Shown: one piece after another, positions 1 to 3,850 of the stretch
Numbering within the stretch: position 1 is the stretch's first letter
How the letters are laid out: each line of letters starts with the position of its first letter
Assembly: GCA_028706835.1 (NCBI GenBank)
Contig: JAQTVL010000177.1
Location: 1 to 8,304 of the forward strand
Source of the DNA: Phycisphaerae bacterium
GTDB taxonomy: Bacteria; Planctomycetota; Phycisphaerae; JAJVII01
Direction of reading: 5' to 3'
DNA length: 8,304 bases
Notes under the pieces: model-generated
Databases searched by the model: none
What the model saw: only the letters and a program-made list of their open reading frames with translations
Told to the model about the DNA's origin: nothing
Made by a program: the position numbers and the translations under genes

Positions 1-177
1 CCGCGGCGGTTGATGCTGCGCGCCAAACCACACCCCCCTCCGACCACCGAGCCCCTGACCGTCGCCGCCGCCGCTTCACTCCACCGCCACGCCTCCCCAC
101 AGCAAACCGCGTGCCGAACAGGATTGCTTCCGACCCCATTTCGGCCCCCCCATCGCGGACTCGCGCTGCGCCAGAGT
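1..177. other. No supportable gene; GC-rich left edge
   Basis: This stretch lies downstream of the minus-strand acetyltransferase. It is open in some frames, but the translations are low-complexity (rich in Arg and Pro) and I find no Shine-Dalgarno sequence, domain motif or RNA fold. A gene entering from the left on the plus strand could end at the TGA at 11-13, but that cannot be tested from this window. Confidence 0.4.
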
Positions 178-660
178 TCATCTCGGCCGGGGTTTGCGAA
201 ATGTGATCTTGGTCTGCCGCATGTTCTCGTCGAAGAACCTTCTCGCCTCGATCCAGCCGTGCTTGCGGTAGAAGATGTCGGCGGGTGCGTTGGCCTCGAA
301 ACTCTCCAACACCAGCTCGGAGTAGGCCGCAAACAAACTCCCCTCGGAGTGCGACAGCAGCCGGCTGCCAAGGCCTTGGCGATGGAACTGGCAGTCCACC
401 ATCAGCACGTCGATCAGGTTGCCTTTCCAGACCGTGTAGCCGACGATCTGCCCGTCCAGCACCATGACCGTGCAGCGTGCAATCTCGTCGGCGAGGTATT
501 TGTCGCAGGCCCCGCTGCTGAAGAAGTCGTCCACCGTCTCGTCGCCGAGGAACGAACGATGGGTCGCATTGAGTGTTGCCCGGGTCAGGGCCGCCAGTGC
601 GTCAATGTCCGTCGCGGCTGCTTTGCGGAACTCAATGCGGGGGCGGTGTTCCATCGGCAT
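178..660 (-). CDS. GNAT-family N-acetyltransferase
   Basis: This 160-residue protein has the length and layout of a single-domain GNAT enzyme, which transfers an acetyl group from acetyl-CoA to an amine; the acceptor is unknown. The N-terminal strand and helix (IEFRKAAATDIDALAALTRAT, about residues 9-29) is the typical first GNAT segment. Strands VMVLDGQIVGYTVWKG and NLIDVLMVD lead into the acetyl-CoA pyrophosphate loop HRQGLGSRLL (93-102). The usual Gln/Arg three residues before the first Gly is His here. The C-terminal block DIFYRKHGWIEARRF (about 128-142) is the usual last GNAT motif, in which FYxKxGW is common. ATG 660 is chosen because a promoter-like pair ends six bases upstream of it; ATG 654 is an alternative two codons in. 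There is no Shine-Dalgarno sequence. It stands alone, with no operon partner in view. The family call is firm; the substrate is not known. Confidence 0.85.
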   Translation of the reverse strand: MPMEHRPRIEFRKAAATDIDALAALTRATLNATHRSFLGDETVDDFFSSGACDKYLADEIARCTVMVLDGQIVGYTVWKGNLIDVLMVDCQFHRQGLGSRLLSHSEGSLFAAYSELVLESFEANAPADIFYRKHGWIEARRFFDENMRQTKITFRKPRPR

Positions 661-666
661 GTGTGC

Positions 667-695
667 ATTCTGCCTGAGCCTGCCGCCGAGGTCAA
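667..695 (-). promoter_or_regulatory. Promoter of the acetyltransferase gene (leaderless arrangement)
   Basis: Read on the minus strand, TTGACC (695-690) and CAGAAT (672-667) are separated by exactly 17 bases, matching five and four of six positions of the sigma-70-type consensus. Only six bases (661-666) separate the -10 element from the ATG, so transcription would begin at or next to the start codon. This agrees with the lack of a ribosome binding site. Confidence 0.5.
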
Positions 696-724
696 CGGTC
701 GTGGCTGCGGCGCGAGATGGTTAC

Positions 725-758
725 GCTGCGGCATGGGCGTCGCGCCCACCCCCGCAGC
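725..758. repeat. GC-rich hairpin upstream of the acetyltransferase gene
   Basis: GCTGCGG (725-731) pairs with CCGCAGC (752-758), and TGGGCG (734-739) pairs with CGCCCA (743-748) around the three-base loop TCG. Farther out, GTTACG (720-725) and CGTAAC (771-776) are also complementary. It lies behind the acetyltransferase promoter, so it is not that gene's terminator. It is probably one of the palindromic units that fill this intergenic region. Confidence 0.5.
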
Positions 759-807
759 CGGGCGCATGACCGTAACTGCGCTCGGTAGAGTTGGCCCGGC
801 GCCGACG

Positions 808-823
808 CGCCCCGGATGGGGCG
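808..823. repeat. Perfect 6-bp hairpin flanking the left REP-like unit
   Basis: CGCCCC (808-813) and GGGGCG (818-823) pair perfectly around GGAT. It sits eight bases outside the left end of the 831-1154 element. A comparable hairpin lies just outside the right end (1162-1176), so each end of the element has a double-hairpin layout. Confidence 0.45.
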
Positions 824-830
824 GAGGAAT

Positions 831-868
831 TTAGCCCATGGCGTAAGCCATGGGTATCTACACAAGTC
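831..868 (-). repeat. Left REP-like unit
   Basis: CCCATGGC (835-842) and GCCATGGG (847-854) form an eight-pair hairpin with loop GTAA. On the minus strand, the tetranucleotide GTAG (861-858) lies three bases 5' of the hairpin. A GTAG foot next to an imperfect palindrome is the known layout of bacterial REP sequences recognised by RAYT proteins. Assigning this unit to that class is an inference. Confidence 0.6.
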
Positions 869-1116
869 CAACGTCCTCGACCACAGAGTCTTTCCCGCTC
901 CATCTTCGCTGTTTGTGGAGTGCGGTGTCGAGTCCGCCGCCCGCGAGCGCAGCGAGTCGAACGGCGGGCGAGGCACCGCTTTGCTGTGGCGCGAGAGCAC
1001 GCCGGTGCGCGAAAGCGGTGCCTCGACCGCCTGCGGCGGCCTCGACACCGCACTCCATAAACAGATATTCGCTCTTTGCTGTCGAATGCGCTGTCTTCGC
1101 TCGATGTCTACCGACG

Positions 1117-1154
1117 GACTTGTGTAGATACCCATGGCTTGCGCCATGGGCTAA
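1117..1154 (+). repeat. Right REP-like unit, inverted relative to the left one
   Basis: GTAG (1124-1127), then ATA, then the hairpin CCCATGGC (1131-1138) and GCCATGGG (1143-1150) with loop TTGC. It is the reverse complement of 831-868 except for one loop base, and the two units point towards the outside of the element with their hairpins. Confidence 0.6.
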
Positions 1155-1161
1155 TCTCTAT

Positions 1162-1176
1162 GGCCGCTCCGCGGCC
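1162..1176. repeat. Perfect 6-bp hairpin flanking the right REP-like unit
   Basis: GGCCGC (1162-1167) pairs with GCGGCC (1171-1176) around TCC. It lies eight bases outside the right inverted repeat, mirroring the hairpin at 808-823 on the left, although the two sequences differ. Confidence 0.45.
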
Positions 1177-1224
1177 TGGAGGGGATGCGCAGCGACGGTC
1201 ATGCACCCCCCGCAGCCCGCCCGT

Positions 1225-1253
1225 TTGATAGCTTCCGGGTGGGCGGGTATACT
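1225..1253 (+). promoter_or_regulatory. Sigma-70-type promoter
   Basis: TTGATA (1225-1230) and TATACT (1248-1253) each match the consensus at five of six positions and are separated by 17 bases. Transcription would begin near 1260, giving a leader of about 60 bases before the TTG start at 1320. Because the promoter lies downstream of ATG 1185, it argues against that longer start. Confidence 0.7.
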
Positions 1254-1306
1254 GCCGCCGGCTGGGGCGGCGCGCGGACCGGCCGGTCTTCGGCGAATCC
1301 GCGAAC

Positions 1307-1312
1307 AGGAGG
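1307..1312 (+). promoter_or_regulatory. Ribosome binding site fixing a TTG start
   Basis: A full AGGAGG lies seven bases before TTG 1320. The next in-frame ATG (1350) has only AGAGG two bases away, too close for a normal site, so TTG is the better start. Confidence 0.65.
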
Positions 1313-1319
1313 CACTACG

Positions 1320-2522
1320 TTGGCCGGCGAAACAGAGGTGAGCAGAGGTATGCTGCTATCGCGTGAAACGCGTGATGCCGCGATGGAATGCGCCCGCGGA
1401 ATCGCCGACTGGCTGTGCATGGTGCAGTCGCCGTTCACGGACGATCTACCCCCGGCGGGCCAGTTCCCGTGGATCATCCACCCCGATGGCCGGCAGTTTC
1501 CAGCCAATAACTGGAATTACGCCTTCGCCATCATGGGCCTCCTTCATGCGTCCAAGGTTTTTGGGCAGCCGCGCTATGAACGAGCTGCCCTGGCCATGGG
1601 CGACTTTCTGAAGGGGCTTCAGATATTCGACCCGTTCCACAAGGAAGACTACGGGGCCATTCGCGAGGTCACGCCCTACACGCGCTGGTGCTACACCCGC
1701 GACGCGCTGTCCGTCGCCTGGAGCTTCATCGAACTCCACCGGCACACGAAAGACCCGGAGTACCTGGAGCGGGCCCGGCTGTGGGGCGAGTGGTTCCTCA
1801 GGAAGGGAAGGGACGAGGAGGGGTGGCCCCTCTGGGGGCACGTCTTCGGGCCTTTCTTCGAGGCCGCCAAGACGCAGATGCGTAACGACATCCAGGGCAG
1901 TTTCCAGGGCGGATCGCTCAACTGTCTCTACCACATGAACAAGGTCACGGGCGACCGGAAGTGGATCGGCGATTCCTTCACGACGATTGCTGACTTCCTG
2001 ATCGCTCACGTCCAGCAAGACTCGGGCTTCTATGCCTCGATTGAGCGGGCCACGCACAAGCCCCCGCCGGCTGATCCGCAGAACAACCTGCACCGGGCCA
2101 ACGATGACCTGGGAACGCTGGGGCTTCTTGCCGCCTGCAAGGTCACCGGTAACAAGGCCTATCTGGCGTCGGCGGAGAAGTTCCTGCGCGCGGTCTTCGC
2201 CGGGCAGCTAGAGGACGGCCGGTTCGAGGAATCCGTCGCGTGCATCCCCGTTGTTTTGAATGTATTGCACGAGGGCGAGGGCATGCTCCAGGCGGGCATT
2301 GCGCCGCAGGAAGCCCGCGTGCGGGCGCTGAACGCCTTGTTTGCCGCCCAGTCGGATGGGCGTTTCAACCCGCTGATGCGCGGGGCCATTCTCGAGAACG
2401 GAGCCACGCACAAGGAGCAGGTGATAGGTCGCCAAAGCTTCGTGTGCGCGCGGTCATCCTGTTACGCACTGATCGTGCTTCTGAAACTGGCGACCGGCCA
2501 TCGCGAATATCTGACCGTATGA
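1320..2522 (+). CDS. Cytoplasmic (alpha/alpha)-toroid protein, glycosidase-like, unknown substrate
   Basis: From TTG 1320 this is a 400-residue protein; in-frame ATGs at 1185 and 1350 are less likely starts. The sequence is a series of paired amphipathic helices with connecting segments ending in Gly/Asp, for example NNWNYAFAIMGLLHASKVF, YTRDALSVAWSFIELHRHTKDPEYLERA, GSLNCLYHMNKVTGDRKWI and DDLGTLGLLAACKVTGNKAYL. This periodic pattern is typical of six-hairpin (alpha/alpha) toroid glycosidases, epimerases and uronyl hydrolases. Conserved-looking aromatic and acidic blocks are QFPWIIHPDG (48-57) and NNWNY (63-67), which could line a sugar pocket. There is no signal peptide or membrane segment, so it should act in the cytoplasm. 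I cannot assign it to a named family or identify catalytic residues. A role in breaking down or modifying oligosaccharides is inferred from the fold and from the lyase-like gene 1.3 kb downstream. Confidence 0.8.
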   Translation: MAGETEVSRGMLLSRETRDAAMECARGIADWLCMVQSPFTDDLPPAGQFPWIIHPDGRQFPANNWNYAFAIMGLLHASKVFGQPRYERAALAMGDFLKGLQIFDPFHKEDYGAIREVTPYTRWCYTRDALSVAWSFIELHRHTKDPEYLERARLWGEWFLRKGRDEEGWPLWGHVFGPFFEAAKTQMRNDIQGSFQGGSLNCLYHMNKVTGDRKWIGDSFTTIADFLIAHVQQDSGFYASIERATHKPPPADPQNNLHRANDDLGTLGLLAACKVTGNKAYLASAEKFLRAVFAGQLEDGRFEESVACIPVVLNVLHEGEGMLQAGIAPQEARVRALNALFAAQSDGRFNPLMRGAILENGATHKEQVIGRQSFVCARSSCYALIVLLKLATGHREYLTV

Positions 2523-2548
2523 ATTGGCGGGGCGTGTCTCACTTACAC

Positions 2549-2620
2549 AGCCAGCGGTGGGAGTCGGACCCACGACCCCTCGCTTACAAGGCGAGAGCTC
2601 TACCACTGAGCTACGCTGGC
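2549..2620 (-). tRNA. tRNA-Thr (anticodon UGU)
   Basis: Read on the minus strand, this 72-base stretch folds into a complete cloverleaf. It has acceptor stem GCCAGCG/CGCTGGC, D stem GCTC/GAGC with loop AGTGGTA, anticodon stem CTCGC/GCGAG with loop CTTGTAA (anticodon TGT), a five-base variable loop GGGTC, and T stem GTGGG/CCCAC with loop TCCGACT. The T loop has C at its second position instead of the usual T, and the discriminator base is T. CCA is not encoded; the following bases are GTG. The gene converges on the toroid gene, 26 bases away, with no clear terminator between them. Confidence 0.95.
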
Positions 2621-2632
2621 AAATCGATACCG

Positions 2633-2638
2633 ATCATA
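2633..2638 (-). promoter_or_regulatory. -10 element of the tRNA gene
   Basis: TATGAT on the minus strand lies 12 bases before the tRNA 5' end, so the primary transcript would have a leader of only about six bases. The -35 region at this spacing falls in the hairpin at 2647-2665 and has no good TTGACA match. Confidence 0.5.
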
Positions 2639-2646
2639 CCACACCG

Positions 2647-2665
2647 CCGCGGGTTTTTCCCGCGG
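2647..2665. terminator. Perfect 7-bp GC hairpin between the lipoprotein operon and the tRNA
   Basis: CCGCGGG (2647-2653) and CCCGCGG (2659-2665) pair perfectly around a T5 loop (A5 on the minus strand). Its position after the minus-strand gene ending at 2721 suits transcription termination. It has no T tract on its 3' side in either direction, so it is at best an atypical terminator. It also overlaps the tRNA promoter region. Confidence 0.4.
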
Positions 2666-2720
2666 ACGACGGCACTGAGTTGATCGGCTGAATCCTCGTC
2701 GCGGTTGACCTGGCGGGCGG

Positions 2721-3209
2721 TCAATACGTTCGCGCGTTCACGCTGCGGACGTAAAGCTCAGCCGAGGCGTCCTGGCCGAGTTGGAATACCGTGATGTCGC
2801 CGACGGCGGCCCCGGCCTTGAACGTGCCCGGGTTCAGCGGGACGACCACCTCCTGCCACGCTCGCTCCGTCGGCAGCGTCACCCGGAAGACTTGCTTGCC
2901 GTCGGGGCGCTGCGCGAGGACCTCGATCTTCAGGTCGCGCAGGCCCACGACCGCGACGAACAGGTGCAGCCGGGCCTCGGCCGACGGCGGCATCTTGAAG
3001 AAGCCGTCGCTGTTGACGAACGTGCATTTGTTGGCGCAGGTGGTGTTGTCCGGCCCGGGCGGCCCGCCGCGGAGCACCTTGGCGATCCCCTTCGGCTGCG
3101 TCGTCGCGGCGAACGGGTCGGGTACGACCGTCACGTGATACATCTGCTTCGGCGGCGTCTTGCCGTCGAACAGCGTTGCCTGCGTCTTCATTGCCTGGCG
3201 TTTGGACAT
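2721..3209 (-). CDS. Signal-less paralogue of the upstream lipoprotein
   Basis: This 162-residue protein is clearly homologous to the product of the gene just upstream. Shared blocks in the same order are LFD, HVxxVxDPFAA, GGPxGP, a hydrophobic strand before DLKxEV, PDGK, FRxTLP, WQxxxVP, and GAAVxDITxFQxGxD near the C-terminus. The pattern of short strands ending in a Trp-Gln/VP strand and a final aromatic strand suggests a beta-sandwich (jelly-roll, galactose-binding-like) domain; that fold is an inference. Unlike its neighbour it has no signal peptide or lipobox, and it carries an extra CANKC motif (about 58-62). ATG 3209 is preceded by a G-rich stretch with GGGGAG. The frame is continuous with the upstream gene, from which it is separated only by TAG and five codons (3210-3227). 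It could therefore be a separate cytoplasmic protein, the second half of a readthrough fusion, or the result of a recent stop mutation. Function unknown. Confidence 0.75.
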   Translation of the reverse strand: MSKRQAMKTQATLFDGKTPPKQMYHVTVVPDPFAATTQPKGIAKVLRGGPPGPDNTTCANKCTFVNSDGFFKMPPSAEARLHLFVAVVGLRDLKIEVLAQRPDGKQVFRVTLPTERAWQEVVVPLNPGTFKAGAAVGDITVFQLGQDASAELYVRSVNARTY

Positions 3210-3224
3210 TGCTCGGGCTCCCCC

Positions 3225-3758
3225 CTATTTCTTCACCACCCACACGCCCTTGATGAACAGCCGGGCGTCCTTGTCCTTGCCGACCTGGAAGATCGTGATG
3301 TCGTACACCGCGGCCCCCGGCTTGACCTTCGTCGCATCGATTGGGACGGTTACGGTCTGCCAGCCATCGACGGCGGGCAGCGTCTTGCGGAACTTCATGC
3401 CGTCGCTTTTGCCGTCCGGGTTCTTGCCCCACACCTCGACCTTCAGGTCGGTCAGCTTCTTCATTGCGACCACAACGACCAGGTCGGCCCGGCCCGACGT
3501 CGGCATCACGAAATGGTCAGCCGGGAATGTGCCCTTGTTCTGGTAGGCTTCCTCCGGCCCGAGCGGGCCGCCCTTGAGCACCAGCGGCGCCGGCGCGTCC
3601 GGCCGGCTGGCCGCGAACGGGTCGCCCACGATCTTCACGTGCGGCATGGACTTGAGCGGATGGGCGGCGTCGAACAGCAGCGTCTTCTTCTCGCCTGCGC
3701 AGCCGATCAGCAGAACCGCGGCGGCGACGGTCAATGGGATGGTCATCCTGATATTCAT
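3225..3758 (-). CDS. Lipoprotein with a predicted beta-sandwich domain
   Basis: This 177-residue protein begins MNIRMTIPLTVAAAVLLIGC. It has a short basic N-region, a hydrophobic core and lipobox LIGC, with lipidation predicted at Cys20, so it should be anchored in a membrane facing the periplasm or the outside. The remaining ~155 residues form a probable beta-sandwich, with strands ADLVVVVAM, DLKVEVWGK, WQTVTVPI, YDITIFQVG and ARLFIKGVWVVKK; this resembles carbohydrate-binding jelly rolls, but no binding residues can be named. ATG 3758 is chosen over the longer frame from 3791 because AGGAG (3771-3767) stands eight bases upstream and the signal peptide starts there. The gene heads a two-gene unit with its own paralogue and is divergent from a secreted lyase-like gene. 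This suggests a sugar-binding or surface-display role, which is inference. Confidence 0.8.
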   Translation of the reverse strand: MNIRMTIPLTVAAAVLLIGCAGEKKTLLFDAAHPLKSMPHVKIVGDPFAASRPDAPAPLVLKGGPLGPEEAYQNKGTFPADHFVMPTSGRADLVVVVAMKKLTDLKVEVWGKNPDGKSDGMKFRKTLPAVDGWQTVTVPIDATKVKPGAAVYDITIFQVGKDKDARLFIKGVWVVKK

Positions 3759-3766
3759 GGGGTTTG

Positions 3767-3771
3767 CTCCT
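3767..3771 (-). promoter_or_regulatory. Ribosome binding site of the lipoprotein gene
   Basis: AGGAG on the minus strand, eight bases before ATG 3758. It rules out the longer in-frame start at 3791, which would also remove the N-terminal position of the signal peptide. Confidence 0.7.
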
Positions 3772-3793
3772 GTTGATTTAAGATTCCGCATTC

Positions 3794-3822
3794 TTTATAC
3801 CGTCTGCCGCCGCGGATACAAT
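3794..3822. promoter_or_regulatory. Overlapping divergent promoters
   Basis: On the plus strand, TTTATA (3794-3799) and TACAAT (3817-3822) are spaced 17 bases apart and would start transcription near 3829, ahead of the lyase-like gene. On the minus strand, the same two sites read TTGTAT (3821-3816) and TATAAA (3799-3794), spaced 16, and would start near 3787 ahead of the lipoprotein gene. The -10 of one direction overlaps the -35 of the other, so polymerase could occupy only one at a time. Confidence 0.5.
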
Positions 3823-3837
3823 GGCGACTCGCTTTCT

Positions 3838-3844
3838 AAAGGAG
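3838..3844 (+). promoter_or_regulatory. Ribosome binding site of the lyase-like gene
   Basis: AAAGGAG lies six bases before ATG 3851. The earlier in-frame ATG at 3821 overlaps the -10 element and would put ten residues before the signal peptide, so it is rejected as the start. Confidence 0.75.
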
Positions 3845-3850
3845 ACGTTC

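Larger units (their letters stand above)
831..1154. repeat. Composite palindromic element with 38-base inverted ends (BIME/REPIN- or MITE-like)
   Basis: A 324-base non-coding unit is bounded by inverted repeats at 831-868 and 1117-1154 that match at 37 of 38 positions. Inside, a second pair of inverted arms, 911-932 and 1041-1062, matches at 21 of 22 positions, and a third pair, 971-982 and 1012-1023, is perfect over 12. There is also a CCGCCG/CGGCGG pair at 934-939 and 962-967. The whole unit can therefore fold as a nested palindrome. Reading frames through it look like shadows and carry no domain. I see no target-site duplication at the ends. The end structure resembles paired REP sequences, which are known to be moved by Y1-type RAYT transposases; no such gene is in the window. 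A non-autonomous MITE or a structured RNA remains possible. Confidence 0.75.

Noticed and set aside
10..834. Long plus-strand open frame over the acetyltransferase
   Set aside because: It is antisense to a clear GNAT gene, has a low-complexity translation, and is explained by high GC content.
831..1154. CRISPR array
   Set aside because: Only two copies, in inverted rather than direct orientation, with no regular spacers.
1185..1319. N-terminal extension of the toroid protein from ATG 1185
   Set aside because: The consensus promoter at 1225-1253 lies inside it, the extra 45 residues are low-complexity, and AGGAGG marks TTG 1320.
692..1341. Open frames on both strands across the palindromic block
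   Set aside because: Both strands read similarly because the DNA is palindromic. There are no motifs or ribosome sites, so the block is treated as non-coding.
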